64,000 nucleotides of DNA, taken from assembly GCF_000787835.1 (NCBI RefSeq), contig NZ_BBPP01000029.1, forward strand, positions 43,762-107,761, written 5' to 3'. Shown one piece after another: positions 33,771-43,523 of this stretch. Source of the DNA: Streptacidiphilus melanogenes (GTDB taxonomy: Bacteria; Actinomycetota; Actinomycetes; Streptomycetales; Streptomycetaceae). The notes under the pieces were generated by a model, which was not told the DNA's origin, did no database searches, and saw nothing but the letters and a program-made list of their open reading frames with translations. Position numbers and translations under genes: made by a program. Within the stretch, counting starts at the first letter, position 1, and each line of letters starts with the position of its first letter.

Positions 33771-34418
33771 GTGACCGCCGAGACCACGCACCCGAGCACC
33801 GAGCCCGCAGCCGCCGAACGGCCAAGGAAGCGCCAGGCCCGCGGGGAACGCCGGATCGCCCAGCTGCTCGACGCGGCCGGGCACGTCTTCGCCGAGTCCG
33901 GCTACGCGGCCACCACGACGAACGCCATCGCGGCGCGGGCGGGCGTCTCCCCCGGCTCGCTGTACCAGTACTTCCCGAACAAGGACGCGATCGCGGCCGC
34001 GCTCGCCGAGTTCTACGCGGACAGCCTGGACGAGCTGCTCGCGCCGTTCGCCGCGCTGGACCCCGCCGCCGTGTCACTGGAGGCGGCGCTCGGCGCCTCG
34101 CTCGGACCGATCGTCAGGTTCCACCGGGACAACCCGGCCTGCCTGGCCCTCTTCATCGGCGGGAACGCGCCGGGCCACGTGATGGACCTCCAGGCGCCGT
34201 TGATGGCGCGCACCCACGCCCGGATCGAGGCGCTGCTCGCCCTCTACGCCCCGGAACTGCCGGCCGCCCGGCTGGAGACGGGCGCCGCCGTCACCCTCGC
34301 CGCGTACAAGGGCGTGCTCCCGCTGCTCGTCGAGGCCGAAGAGGAGCGGGTCCCCGCGTTGACGCAGGAGCTGGGCGACCTGCTGCTCGGCTACTTCGAC
34401 CGGCTGCTCCGGCCGTAA
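33771..34418 (+). CDS. TetR-family repressor
   Basis: 215 residues from GTG 33771. An upstream TTG at 33735 would run through the operator and is rejected. N-terminal helix-turn-helix: RRIAQLLDAAGHVFAESGYAATTTNAIAARAGVSPGSLYQYFPNK region, about residues 25-70. The C-terminal ligand/dimer domain is helical with no assignable ligand. Divergent from the MFS exporter, which it most likely represses, along with itself. Confidence 0.88.
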   Translation: MTAETTHPSTEPAAAERPRKRQARGERRIAQLLDAAGHVFAESGYAATTTNAIAARAGVSPGSLYQYFPNKDAIAAALAEFYADSLDELLAPFAALDPAAVSLEAALGASLGPIVRFHRDNPACLALFIGGNAPGHVMDLQAPLMARTHARIEALLALYAPELPAARLETGAAVTLAAYKGVLPLLVEAEEERVPALTQELGDLLLGYFDRLLRP

Positions 34419-34454
34419 GCCCCCGCCGTCGCCGTCTCCCCGGACCGCGCGGGC

Positions 34455-35933
34455 TCAGCGCACGTCGACCAGGCCGTAGCCGTAGTACGGGCCGCCCGGG
34501 CAGTCCTTCGCACCCGGATCACGGGACGGGCACCCCAACGGCATCGCCTGCTGCTCCATCAGCCGGACCAGCGCCGCCCCGCGGACGTCCGGGTGACGCG
34601 CCGCCTCGACCGCGGCAACGCCGCTGACCGTCGCCGCCGCCATCGAGGTGCCGGCGAGGGCCGCGTAGCGGCCGCCCGGCCAGTCGGAGACGACCGCGGC
34701 CCCCACGCCGCCGTCCGGATCGCCGCCCGGCGCGGCCAACGCGATCTCCTGCGAACCCCAGTTGGAGTACGCCGCGAGGCTGCCGTCCGCGACGAGCGCG
34801 CTCACGTTCACCACGCCCGGCAGGCCGCCGGGCAGCCGGATGCACTCCGTGCCCAGATGCCGCACCGGCGCGTTCACACCGTCGGGCCGGTCGTTGGGGC
34901 TGCGGTCGTCGATTCGCGGGCCGGCGAGGTCCTGCCCGTCGTTGCCCGCCGAGGCGACCACCACGGCGCCCTTGTCCTGCGCGTACTTCACCGCCCGGCC
35001 GACCGCCGCGGCGATCGCCGCTTGGTCCGGGTTCTCCGGGCAGTTGTACTTCCACGGGTCGGCGAAGTAGCTGTCGTTGATCACGGAAGCGCCGTGGTCG
35101 GCGGCCCACAGGAAGCCGCAGACGATGTTCTCGCCGTAGTACTGCCCCGGCCCGCCGAGCAGCCGCACGGCCGCGATGCGCGCGCCCGGCGCCACGCCGA
35201 CCACACCGTCCCCGGGACGGTCGCCGGCGATGATCCCGCTGACGTGCGTCCCGTGGCCGCTCTCTCCCAGGTTGGGATCCGGCCGCCAGGCGCCCGGACG
35301 GCTGTCCGGCGTCCCGGTCGCGCAGGAGACGGAGCGGCTCGGGTCGACGGCGGAGCGCAGATCCGGGTGGGTGTCGTCCACGCCCGAGTCCAGCACGGCG
35401 ACGACGACGTTCTTGAGCGCGGCGCGGTCCTTCGCGGGCAGCGGGCTGCTCTCGCCGACCATCTGCTGGCTCCACTGCGGCCGGCCGTGCGGATCGGCGA
35501 CCAGCGGCACGTCGTCGCTCGGCACGGCGTCACCTGCCCGCTTGGACGAGACGACGGCGGACTCGCCCTGCGCGCCGCTGTAGGGCGTGCCCACCCTCGG
35601 ATCGGGCACCGGCGCGGTCCGGCTCGCGCCGGCCGCGGCGATGCCCGGGTGCATCCGCACCCGGGCGCCGAAGTCCGCGACGGACGCGTAGGCGAGGACG
35701 ACGCCGATCTGCGGGTACTCCTGGCCGACCAGGCCCTGCTCGTCCCTGACCGCCAGATCCGCGGCGGCGATCCCCGCGGCGTCGGCGCGGTCCGCGACGA
35801 CGAGGTAGGCCAGGTAGAGGCGGCCGGTGCTGCCCACGTACGGCACGGCGCCCCCGAGCAGCAGGGTCACCAGCGCCAGCACGACGGCGCACCGCGCCGT
35901 CGTCGATCGCAGGCCCTTCGCGACACGCGCCAC
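34455..35933 (-). CDS. Membrane-anchored or secreted S8 (subtilisin-type) serine protease
   Basis: 492 residues from GTG 35933, 4 bases after GGAGG. The frame stays open to 36101 but that part runs into a non-coding repeat. A basic start is followed by a hydrophobic export segment (about 14-31) and a pro-region of about 130 residues. The catalytic triad is intact: Asp in AVLDSGVDDTHPDL (about 180), His in GHGTHVSGIIAG (about 228), Ser in LAGTSMAAATVSG (about 427), with the oxyanion Asn in ASAGNDG. It ends YYGYGLVDVR without a C-terminal anchor. Divergent from lhr; no partner genes suggest its substrate. Confidence 0.88.
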   Translation of the reverse strand: MARVAKGLRSTTARCAVVLALVTLLLGGAVPYVGSTGRLYLAYLVVADRADAAGIAAADLAVRDEQGLVGQEYPQIGVVLAYASVADFGARVRMHPGIAAAGASRTAPVPDPRVGTPYSGAQGESAVVSSKRAGDAVPSDDVPLVADPHGRPQWSQQMVGESSPLPAKDRAALKNVVVAVLDSGVDDTHPDLRSAVDPSRSVSCATGTPDSRPGAWRPDPNLGESGHGTHVSGIIAGDRPGDGVVGVAPGARIAAVRLLGGPGQYYGENIVCGFLWAADHGASVINDSYFADPWKYNCPENPDQAAIAAAVGRAVKYAQDKGAVVVASAGNDGQDLAGPRIDDRSPNDRPDGVNAPVRHLGTECIRLPGGLPGVVNVSALVADGSLAAYSNWGSQEIALAAPGGDPDGGVGAAVVSDWPGGRYAALAGTSMAAATVSGVAAVEAARHPDVRGAALVRLMEQQAMPLGCPSRDPGAKDCPGGPYYGYGLVDVR

Positions 35934-36064
35934 CAGGCCTCCAGAGGTCGGGGCGCGCGACGGCGCCCGGGGCGAGGGATATTCCGACGATATGTACGGT
36001 TCCTCCGCTTTCGCCCGCTGAGCTCCTCCGAGTGGGCCACCTCCCCCCGAACGCCCGTCACCCC

Positions 36065-36335
36065 CACCTCCCAGGCCCCGCGGCCCGGCCCCGCGGACCA
36101 TCCAGCCTCGCGCCGCCCCGAGCCGCCTCCAGCGCCAGAGACCGGGTCGACCGCCTCGGCATCACCCCACTTCCCAGGCCCCGCGGCCCGGCTCCCTGGA
36201 CCATCCAGCCTCGCGCCGCCCCGAGCCGCCTCCCCCGCCAGAGACCGGGTCGACCGCCTCGGCATCAACCCACCTCCTGGGCCCAGTGACCCAGCCCCTC
36301 GGACCATCCGGCCTCGAGCCCCTGAGGCACCTCCC
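36065..36335. repeat. 103-bp tandem repeat, two good copies and a decayed third
   Basis: Copy A 36065-36167 and copy B 36168-36270 are about 93% alike. Copy C from 36271 matches for about 60 bases and then decays. The 103-bp period is not a multiple of three, so it is not a protein repeat. It fills the middle of the 526-bp divergent gap 35934-36459 between the S8 protease and lhr; no other feature was recognised in the gap. Confidence 0.9.
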
Positions 36336-36459
36336 AGCCAGGGGCTGGTGCCAGGGCGCCACCCCGCCGGAGGCCGCGACGGGCGCGGGTGGATGCCCCA
36401 CGGGCTCGGGGTCCGTGGGCGGTCGCCCGTTTGTCGGTGGCGCAAGGCACGATGGGCGC

Positions 36460-39400
36460 ATGGCACGCGCAAAAGCCGAGAGGTCCGCTCTGGAGAGCTT
36501 CGCCGCGCCCACGCGGGCGTGGTTCGAGGGGGCGTTTCCCGCGCCCACCGGGGCGCAGGAGGGGGCGTGGCGTGCCATCGGCGCCGGGAGCGACGTGCTG
36601 GTGGTCGCGCCCACCGGCTCGGGCAAGACGCTCGCCGCGTTCCTCTCCGCGCTGGACGGGCTCGCGTCGACACCCCCGCCGGCCGAGGCGAAGAAGCGGT
36701 GCCGTGTCCTCTACGTCTCGCCGCTGAAGGCCCTCGCCGTCGACGTGCAGCGCAACCTCCGCGCGCCGCTCACGGGCCTGCGGCAGGCGGCCACCAGGAT
36801 GGGGCTGCCGGAGCCGGAGATCGAGGTGGCGATCCGGTCCGGCGACACCCCGCCGGCCGAGCGGCGGCGCTTCGCCACCCACCCGCCGGACATTCTCATC
36901 ACCACGCCCGAATCGCTGTTCCTCCTGCTCACCTCCAACGCCCGCGACGCGCTGCGCGGCGTCGAGACGGTGATCCTCGACGAGGTCCACGCCGTCGCGG
37001 GGACGAAGCGCGGCGCGCACCTCGCGCTCACCCTCGAACGCCTCGACGAGCTGCTGCCGAAGCCCGCCCGCCGGATCGGGCTCTCCGCCACCGTCCGGCC
37101 CGTCGAGGAGGTCGCCCGCTTCCTCTCCCCGGGCCGGAACGTGACGATCGTCCAGCCGCCGTCGGAGAAGCAGTTCGACCTGTCCGTCGTCGTCCCGGTC
37201 GAGGATCTGGGCGAGCTGTCCGGCGGGCGTGGGACGCACGGCACGCCCGAAGAGGACCCGCAGCAGGCGGCGTCCATCTGGCCGCACGTCGAGGAGAAGA
37301 TCACCGATCTGGTCCAGGCGCACCGCTCGACGATCGTCTTCGCCAATTCCCGCCGCCTCGCGGAGCGGCTCTGCAACCGGCTCAACGAGATCGCCGTCGA
37401 GCGCGCCGCGGGCGAGGCGCTGCCCGCTGCCCACGCGCCCGCGCAGCTGATGGCGCAGGCGGGGGCGAACAAGGGCGCGCCGCCGGTCCTGGCCCGCGCG
37501 CACCACGGCTCGGTCTCGAAGGAGCAGCGCGCCGAGGTCGAGGAGCAGCTGAAGTCCGGCCGGCTCCCGGCCGTGGTGGCGACGTCCAGCCTGGAGCTCG
37601 GCATCGACATGGGCGCGGTCGACCTCGTCGTGCAGGTCGAGTCGCCGCCGTCGGTCGCCTCGGGGCTCCAGCGCGTCGGGCGCGCCGGGCACCAGGTCGG
37701 CGCGGTGTCGACGGGCGTCGTCTTCCCCAAGTACCGGGGCGACCTGGTGCAGTCGGCCGTGGTGACGGAGCGGATGCGCGCCGGGCAGATCGAGGCGCTG
37801 CGCGTCCCGCGCAACCCGCTGGACGTGCTGGCGCAGCAGCTGGTCGCGATGACGTCGATGGACGACTGGGACGTGGACGAGCTGCTGGCGCTGGTCCAGC
37901 GCGCCGCGCCCTTCACCTCGCTCCCCCGCTCCGCGTACGAGGGCGTGCTCGACATGCTCGCGGGCCGGTACCCGTCCGACGCCTTCGCCGAGCTGCGGCC
38001 CCGCATCGTCTGGGACCGCGTCGCCAACACGGTCACCGGCCGTCCCGGCGCGCAGCGGCTCGCCGTCACCTCCGGCGGCACCATCCCCGACCGAGGCCTG
38101 TTCGGCGTCTTCCTCGCCGGGGCCGACCCGAAGAAGGGCGGCGGACGCGTCGGCGAGCTCGACGAGGAGATGGTCTACGAGTCCCGCGTCGGCGACGTCT
38201 TCACCCTGGGCACCAGCTCGTGGCGGATCGAGGACATCACCCACGACAAGGTGCTCGTCTCGCCCGCGCCCGGCGTCCCCGGCAAGCTGCCGTTCTGGCA
38301 CGGCGACGCGCTCGGCCGCCCGCTGGAGCTCGGCCGCGCCCTCGGCGGGTTCCTGCGCGAGCTCGCCGCACTGCCGCCGGACAAGGCGACGGCCCGGCTC
38401 GCCGCCGCGGGCCTGGACGAGTGGGCGGCCGGCAACCTGCTGGCCTACCTGGCCGAGCAGCGCCAGGCCACCGGCCACCTGCCGGACGACCGCACCATCG
38501 TCGTCGAGCGCTTCCGGGACGAGCTCGGGGACTGGCGGGTGGCCGTCCACTCCCCCTTCGGCGCGCAGGTCCACGCGCCGTGGGCGCTCGCGCTCGGCGC
38601 CCGCCTGAGCGAGCGTCACGGGCTCGACGCGCAGGTCATGCACGCCGACGACGGCATCGTGCTGCGCCTGCCGGACGCGGACCTGCTCGATTTCCCCGAC
38701 CCGGACGCGCCCCTCAGGTCAACGGCCGCCGACGAGGCGCCGGTCGGCGCCGAGGCCGTCGTCTTCGACGCGACGACCATCGAACAGACCGTCACCGACC
38801 AGGTCGGCGGCTCGGCCCTGTTCGCCGCGCGCTTCCGCGAGTGCGCCGCGCGGGCCCTGCTGCTGCCGCGCCGCAACCCCGGCCGCCGCACGCCGCTGTG
38901 GCAGCAGCGCCAGCGTGCCTCGCAACTGCTCTCCGTGGCAGCCGAGTTCGGCTCCTTCCCGATCGTGCTGGAGGCCGTCCGCGAGTGCTTGCAGGACGTC
39001 TTCGACGTGCCCGGCCTGGTCGAGTTGATGCGGGACATCGAGTCGCGCCGGGTCCGCATCGTCGAGGTGACCACGCCGGAGCCCTCCCCCTTCGCCCGCT
39101 CGCTGCTCTTCGGCTACGTCGCCCAGTTCCTCTACGAGGGTGATTCGCCGCTCGCCGAGCGCCGCGCGTCCGCGCTCGCACTCGACTCCCGGCTGCTGGC
39201 GGAGCTGCTCGGCCAGGCCGAGCTGCGCGAACTGCTGGACGAGAACGTGCTGGCCGAGCTGGAGGCGGAGCTCCAGCGGCTCACCCCGGACCGCCGGGTC
39301 AAGGACGCCGAGGGCGTCGCCGACGCCCTGCGCCTGCTCGGCCCGCTCACCGACGCCGAGCTGGCCGAACGCGGCGCGGAGCCGCCGTGGGTGCGCGAGC

Positions 39401-41103
39401 TCCAGGCCGCTCGGCGCGTGATCGACGTCCGCGTCGCGGGCGAACAGCGCTGGGCCGCGATCGAGGACGCGGGCCGCCTGCGGGACGCGCTCGGCACTCC
39501 TCTCCCGGTCGGCGTCCCTGAGGCGTTCACCGAGCCGGTCAAGGACCCCCTGGCCGACCTGCTCGCCCGCCACGCCCGCACCCACGGCCCCTTCACCGCG
39601 GGCGACGCCGCCGCCCGGCTGGGCCTCGGCCCGGCCGTCGTCCTCGGCACGCTGCAACGCCTCGCCGCGACGGGCCGGGTCGTGCAGGGCGAGTTCCGCC
39701 CCGGCGGGTCCGGCACGGAGTGGTGCGACGCAGAGGTGCTGCGCCGCCTGCGTCGCCGCTCGCTCGCCGCGCTGCGACACGAGGTCGAGCCGGTGCCGCC
39801 GCGCGCGCTGGCCGCCTTCCTGCCGCAGTGGCAGCACGTCGGCGGCGCGAACCGGCTGCGCGGCGTGGACGGCCTGCTGCGCGCCGTCGAGCAGCTCCAG
39901 GGCGCGCCGGTGCCGGCCTCCGCGCTGGAGCGGCTGATCCTGCCCTCCCGCGTGGCCGACTACAGCCCGGCGATGCTGGACGAGCTGACCTCGCAGGGCG
40001 AGGTGTTCTGGGCGGGCGCGGGCGCACTGCCGGGCAAGGACGGCTGGGTCGCGCTGCACCCGGCCGACGCCGCCCCGCTGCTGCTGCCGGAGGCCCTGCC
40101 GCTGGAGCTCACCCCCCTCCACTACGCGATCCTGGCGGCGCTGGCGCCCGGTTACGGTCTCTTCTTCCGTCAGCTGGCGGACGAGGTCGCCCGGCAGCTG
40201 CCCGGCACGGAGACGCCGCCCGCCGAGCTGGCCACCGCCCTGTGGGACCTGGCGTGGTCGGGCCGGATCACCAACGACACCCTCGCCCCGCTCCGCGCGG
40301 TGCTCGGCTCCGGCCGCACCCCCGGCTCGACGGCCCACCGCGCGCCGCGGGCGACCCCGCGCGCCCGCTACGGCGTGGCGCGGCCGGTGCCGCGCGTCCC
40401 GCAGTTGCCGACCACGGCGGGCCGCTGGTCGGTGCTGCCGACGACCGTGACGGATCCGACGCAGCGCGCCCACGCGCTCGCCCAGACGCTGCTGGACCGC
40501 CACGGCGTCGTCACCCGCGGGGCGGTCCAGGCCGAGCGGGCGCCCGGCGGCTTCGCGGGCGTCTACCGGGTCCTGTCCGCGTTCGAGGACACCGGCCGCA
40601 CCCGCCGCGGCTACGTCGTCGACGGCCTGGGTGCGGCGCAGTTCGCCTCCGACGGCGCGATCGACCGCCTCCGCGCGGTCAACACCGCGCTGGACCGGCG
40701 CGCGGAGGGCGGCGGCCATGAGCAGCCCACGGCGGTCGTCCTCGCGGCCGCCGACCCCGGCAACGCCTACGGCGCGGCCCTGCCGTGGCCGGAGTCCCCG
40801 GGCGGCGGCGGTGCCTCGTCCCACAAGCCGGGCCGCAAGGCGGGTGCGCTGGTCGCCCTGGTCGACGGCGAGCTGGCCGCCTACGTCGAACGCGGCGGCA
40901 AGACGCTGCTGACCTGGGCCACGGACCCCGTCCGCCTCGGCCACGCGGCGACGGCCCTGGTCCGCGCCGTCGCCGAGGGCGCGCTGCGCGACCTGGTCGT
41001 GGAACGCATCAACGGCGAACCAGCCCTGACCTCGTCCCTGAGCCCGACCCTGGAGGCCGCGGGCTTCGTCCCCACCCCGCGCGGCCTCCGCGTCCGGGGC
41101 TAG
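36460..41103 (+). CDS. lhr: Large ATP-dependent helicase Lhr
   Basis: 1547 residues from ATG 36460, the usual size for bacterial Lhr. Motif I APTGSGKTLAAF (about 48), motif Ia YVSPLKALAVDVQ, motif II LDEVHAVAG (about 172), motif III GLSATVRP, motif IV region TIVFANSRR, motif VI LQRVGRAGH (about 405). The long Lhr-specific C-terminal part follows, with winged-helix and beta-barrel modules and no obvious break. A 3'-to-5' DNA translocase associated with repair. It stands alone between two non-coding stretches. Confidence 0.95.
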   Translation: MARAKAERSALESFAAPTRAWFEGAFPAPTGAQEGAWRAIGAGSDVLVVAPTGSGKTLAAFLSALDGLASTPPPAEAKKRCRVLYVSPLKALAVDVQRNLRAPLTGLRQAATRMGLPEPEIEVAIRSGDTPPAERRRFATHPPDILITTPESLFLLLTSNARDALRGVETVILDEVHAVAGTKRGAHLALTLERLDELLPKPARRIGLSATVRPVEEVARFLSPGRNVTIVQPPSEKQFDLSVVVPVEDLGELSGGRGTHGTPEEDPQQAASIWPHVEEKITDLVQAHRSTIVFANSRRLAERLCNRLNEIAVERAAGEALPAAHAPAQLMAQAGANKGAPPVLARAHHGSVSKEQRAEVEEQLKSGRLPAVVATSSLELGIDMGAVDLVVQVESPPSVASGLQRVGRAGHQVGAVSTGVVFPKYRGDLVQSAVVTERMRAGQIEALRVPRNPLDVLAQQLVAMTSMDDWDVDELLALVQRAAPFTSLPRSAYEGVLDMLAGRYPSDAFAELRPRIVWDRVANTVTGRPGAQRLAVTSGGTIPDRGLFGVFLAGADPKKGGGRVGELDEEMVYESRVGDVFTLGTSSWRIEDITHDKVLVSPAPGVPGKLPFWHGDALGRPLELGRALGGFLRELAALPPDKATARLAAAGLDEWAAGNLLAYLAEQRQATGHLPDDRTIVVERFRDELGDWRVAVHSPFGAQVHAPWALALGARLSERHGLDAQVMHADDGIVLRLPDADLLDFPDPDAPLRSTAADEAPVGAEAVVFDATTIEQTVTDQVGGSALFAARFRECAARALLLPRRNPGRRTPLWQQRQRASQLLSVAAEFGSFPIVLEAVRECLQDVFDVPGLVELMRDIESRRVRIVEVTTPEPSPFARSLLFGYVAQFLYEGDSPLAERRASALALDSRLLAELLGQAELRELLDENVLAELEAELQRLTPDRRVKDAEGVADALRLLGPLTDAELAERGAEPPWVRELQAARRVIDVRVAGEQRWAAIEDAGRLRDALGTPLPVGVPEAFTEPVKDPLADLLARHARTHGPFTAGDAAARLGLGPAVVLGTLQRLAATGRVVQGEFRPGGSGTEWCDAEVLRRLRRRSLAALRHEVEPVPPRALAAFLPQWQHVGGANRLRGVDGLLRAVEQLQGAPVPASALERLILPSRVADYSPAMLDELTSQGEVFWAGAGALPGKDGWVALHPADAAPLLLPEALPLELTPLHYAILAALAPGYGLFFRQLADEVARQLPGTETPPAELATALWDLAWSGRITNDTLAPLRAVLGSGRTPGSTAHRAPRATPRARYGVARPVPRVPQLPTTAGRWSVLPTTVTDPTQRAHALAQTLLDRHGVVTRGAVQAERAPGGFAGVYRVLSAFEDTGRTRRGYVVDGLGAAQFASDGAIDRLRAVNTALDRRAEGGGHEQPTAVVLAAADPGNAYGAALPWPESPGGGGASSHKPGRKAGALVALVDGELAAYVERGGKTLLTWATDPVRLGHAATALVRAVAEGALRDLVVERINGEPALTSSLSPTLEAAGFVPTPRGLRVRG

Positions 41104-41152
41104 CCAGGCGCACCCGCGGGCGGGGCGTGCGGTGTGCGACCAGCCGGGAGGG

Positions 41153-41180
41153 CAGGGCCGGCCCGACGCCGCCGGGCCTG
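41153..41180 (+). terminator. Possible lhr terminator in a 323-bp gap
   Basis: CAGG(G)CCGGC and GCCGGGCCTG arms with one mismatch around an 8-base loop, 50 bases past the lhr stop. The rest of the gap 41104-41426 shows no gene or RNA that I can support. Confidence 0.4.
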
Positions 41181-41426
41181 CGAGCTCTGAGCCACGGATC
41201 CGCATGGTCCACGGCGGGGCACCCGCGCGCCCAAACGCTCGCCCACGCGTCGGCGGCACTCCCGGTCACGCGGTACGCGCGGCCTCGGCGGGCTGCCACA
41301 CGCTGCCCTCAGCCGGGCGACGGGGGCACGCCCGCGCCGGGTCGGTACCGGACGGGCGGCGGCTTCGATGTGGAGAAAGACTGTGCCCCCGGAACGCGGC
41401 CTCCGCGCCCGCCTCGGTGCCCGGGA

Positions 41427-41681
41427 TCACGCCTCGGCGTGCTGCGGCTCCTCCGGAGCCGGGAGCGCAGGAACCTCGGCCCCGTGGCGGCGGCGTCGGG
41501 GGACCCACGGGCGCGCCTGGACGGGAAGGAGGCTGAGGTTCCACCCGCCCGCGAAGAGGAGACCGACCCCCGCGGCTTGGCGGCCGGTCAACAGACCGGC
41601 CAGCAGCAGCGCCCACGCGCCGGCGCTGAGCACCGCGCACAGCACCCACACGATCGGCCTGCGCCGGGGTATCGACAGCAT
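41427..41681 (-). CDS. Small two-span membrane protein of unknown function
   Basis: 84 residues from ATG 41681, with GGGAGGA upstream. Two hydrophobic stretches (PIVWVLCAVLSAGAWALLLAG type at about 9-29, and VGLLFAGGWNLSLLPV at about 38-53) are joined by a short polar turn. It ends in a charged tail with HGAEVPALPAPEEPQHAEA. It is convergent with lhr and downstream of clgR beyond a strong terminator. Not recognised. Confidence 0.65.
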   Translation of the reverse strand: MLSIPRRRPIVWVLCAVLSAGAWALLLAGLLTGRQAAGVGLLFAGGWNLSLLPVQARPWVPRRRRHGAEVPALPAPEEPQHAEA

Positions 41682-41743
41682 CGCTCTCCTCCCGGGACTC
41701 GGAAGAGGGACGGATCCGCTTTCAACATATCCGTGCCGAGCAC

Positions 41744-41791
41744 GAACGGCCCCTCCCCTGGGCCACACGTGGCTCGGGGGAGGGGCCGTTC
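41744..41791 (-). terminator. Strong terminator after clgR
   Basis: A perfect 15-bp stem (GAACGGCCCCTCCCC with its complement at 41777-41791). The 18-base loop can itself pair GCCAC with GTGGC. It lies 25 bases past the clgR stop. Confidence 0.85.
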
Positions 41792-41815
41792 ACGTCACGA
41801 CAGCTGCTACGACTG

Positions 41816-42166
41816 TCAGGCCGCGACGACGTCCATCGCGCTGGCCTTGGGCACCAGCGAGGGCATGCGTTCCGCCGGCGGCACCGGCACGGGCTCCAGC
41901 AGTGCCGGGCGGACCGCCTCGCCGGCGGCCAGCTCGGCGAGCGAGAGCTCGTCGCTGACCTCGCGCATGACCTCGGACATGCGCACGTCCAGGGCGTCAC
42001 AGATCGCGGAGAGCAACTCGGACGAGGCCTCCTTCTGTCCGCGCTCGACCTCCGAGAGGTAGCCGAGCGAGACCCGCGCGGCAGCCGACACCTCGCGCAG
42101 GGTGCGGCCCTGGCGCTGGCGCTGCCGACGCAGCACGTCACCCAACAGACGACGGAGCAGGATCAT
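41816..42166 (-). CDS. clgR: ClgR, regulator of Clp protease genes
   Basis: 116 residues from ATG 42166 with GGAGGG 9 bases upstream. XRE-type helix-turn-helix at about 18-70 ([27 protein letters not shown]). The position next to cinA and pgsA, the size and the C-terminal VVAA agree with ClgR of Streptomyces, Mycobacterium and Corynebacterium, which activates clpP/clpC-type genes. In S. lividans the two C-terminal alanines are reported as a ClpP degradation signal; the same ending is present here. An inverted repeat lies 126 bases upstream of the start. Confidence 0.88.
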   Translation of the reverse strand: MILLRRLLGDVLRRQRQRQGRTLREVSAAARVSLGYLSEVERGQKEASSELLSAICDALDVRMSEVMREVSDELSLAELAAGEAVRPALLEPVPVPPAERMPSLVPKASAMDVVAA

Positions 42167-42291
42167 CGGTTGCTCCCTCCTTGGACCGCGGCTCGGAACC
42201 TCACAGCCCCACCGTACCGCCTGCCCCGCATCACGTGCGGGGAGCCCGGTCGTGTTCACTCTTGGCTGCATCCATGGCCCCTCCCCTGCTG

Positions 42292-42311
42292 TTCGCGGTA
42301 TCGTCCGCGAA
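42292..42311. promoter_or_regulatory. Inverted repeat upstream of clgR
   Basis: TTCGCGG-TATCGT-CCGCGAA, a perfect 7-bp dyad in the 191-bp clgR-cinA gap. It resembles the CGC...GCG layout of ClgR-controlled promoters and may be an autoregulatory site; the exact ClgR spacing was not matched. Confidence 0.5.
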
Positions 42312-42357
42312 TCTTTCCGGCCCATCCCTTGTGTTCTTCCCGGTGGGATCGGCGTTC

Positions 42358-42849
42358 CTAACCCACCGGTTTGCCCTCCAGAGCGCTGAGGAGCAGTTCC
42401 ACGGCGGCCGAAACCGCCTTGCGTCGGATTGTGGCACGATCCCCTGACAGGCGGAGGGCAGAGACCGATTCTGCACCTTCGGCGCCCTCGGACCGGTACG
42501 AGACCGCCACGAAGACGGTGCCGACAGGCTGTCCGTCCTGCGGATCCGGTCCGGCCACACCCGTCGTCGCCAGCCCGAAGTCCGCGCCCATCAGCAAGCG
42601 GACGCCTCGGGCCATCTGGGCCGCGACGTCCGGGTCGACCGCGCCGCGCGCGGCCAGCAGCTCCTGGTCCACCCCGAGGACGGAACCCTTGAGCTCGGTG
42701 GCGTAGGCCGTCACCGAACCGCGGAACGCCTTGGAGGCGCCCGGGACGGCCACGAACTCGGCCGCGAGCAGGCCGCCGGTCAGCGACTCCGCCACAGCGA
42801 GCGTGGCTTCCGCCCCGACCAGCTCGGCAAGCGCCGCCTCGGCGCTCAT
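42358..42849 (-). CDS. cinA: CinA C-terminal-domain amidohydrolase (PncC type)
   Basis: 163 residues, the stand-alone CinA C-terminal domain that deamidates nicotinamide mononucleotide in NAD salvage. Visible: [54 protein letters not shown]. The ATG at 42849 overlaps the pgsA stop (TGATG). An upstream frame extension is antisense to nothing useful and was dropped. Confidence 0.93.
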   Translation of the reverse strand: MSAEAALAELVGAEATLAVAESLTGGLLAAEFVAVPGASKAFRGSVTAYATELKGSVLGVDQELLAARGAVDPDVAAQMARGVRLLMGADFGLATTGVAGPDPQDGQPVGTVFVAVSYRSEGAEGAESVSALRLSGDRATIRRKAVSAAVELLLSALEGKPVG

Positions 42850-43523
42850 CAGGCAGTGCCCGCCTGCCCGTTCGCGGGCGTCTGCCCGGCCCGGGCGGCC
42901 AGGCCCGCGCGCCGCAGCACCACCGCCTGCCGCACGTAGTCGACGCCGCTGGCCACGGTCAGCACGACGGCGACGCCCATCAGCCACCACCGGGCCGACG
43001 CCAGCGGCCCGGTCAGGATCAACACGTACATGCCGACCGCGATTCCCTGGGTCAGCGTCTTGAGCTTGCCGCCGCGGCTGGCCGGGATGACCCCGAAGCG
43101 GATCACCCAGAAGCGCATCAGCGTGATGCCGATCTCACGGACCAGGATGACCACCGTCACCCACCAGGCCAGATCGCCGAGCACGGACAGGCCGATCAGC
43201 GCCGTGCCCATGATCGCCTTGTCGGCGATCGGGTCGGCGATCTTGCCGAAGTCGGTGACCAGACCCATACGACGGGCCAACTCGCCGTCGAAGAGATCGG
43301 TGATCATCGCGATGGCGAAGGAGGCCCAGGCGAGGGCGCGCCACTTGGGATCGTGCCCGCCCCCGGCGAACAGCAGCGCCGCGAAGATCGGCACGATCAC
43401 CAGCCGGAGCATGGTGAGCAGGTTCGGGATGTTCCACAGGCCCGGCTCGTCGCTCGCCCCGCCCGGCTGAGAAGCCGACGAGGCGCCCGTTCTGGCCGCC
43501 CCGCCCCCCGAGGTCTGATTCAC
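42849..43523 (-). CDS. pgsA: CDP-diacylglycerol-glycerol-3-phosphate 3-phosphatidyltransferase
   Basis: 224 residues, membrane enzyme of phosphatidylglycerol synthesis (or a paralogue making another phospholipid). The CDP-alcohol phosphotransferase signature reads [27 protein letters not shown], with all acidic residues present. About five hydrophobic spans. GTG start overlapping the rimO stop (GTGA), and a stop overlapping the cinA start, so rimO-pgsA-cinA are coupled. Confidence 0.93.
   Translation of the reverse strand: MNQTSGGGAARTGASSASQPGGASDEPGLWNIPNLLTMLRLVIVPIFAALLFAGGGHDPKWRALAWASFAIAMITDLFDGELARRMGLVTDFGKIADPIADKAIMGTALIGLSVLGDLAWWVTVVILVREIGITLMRFWVIRFGVIPASRGGKLKTLTQGIAVGMYVLILTGPLASARWWLMGVAVVLTVASGVDYVRQAVVLRRAGLAARAGQTPANGQAGTA

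Noticed and set aside
36032-36289. Plus-strand 85-codon frame across the 103-bp repeat
   Set aside because: The 103-bp period shifts the frame between copies, so it is not a repeated protein.
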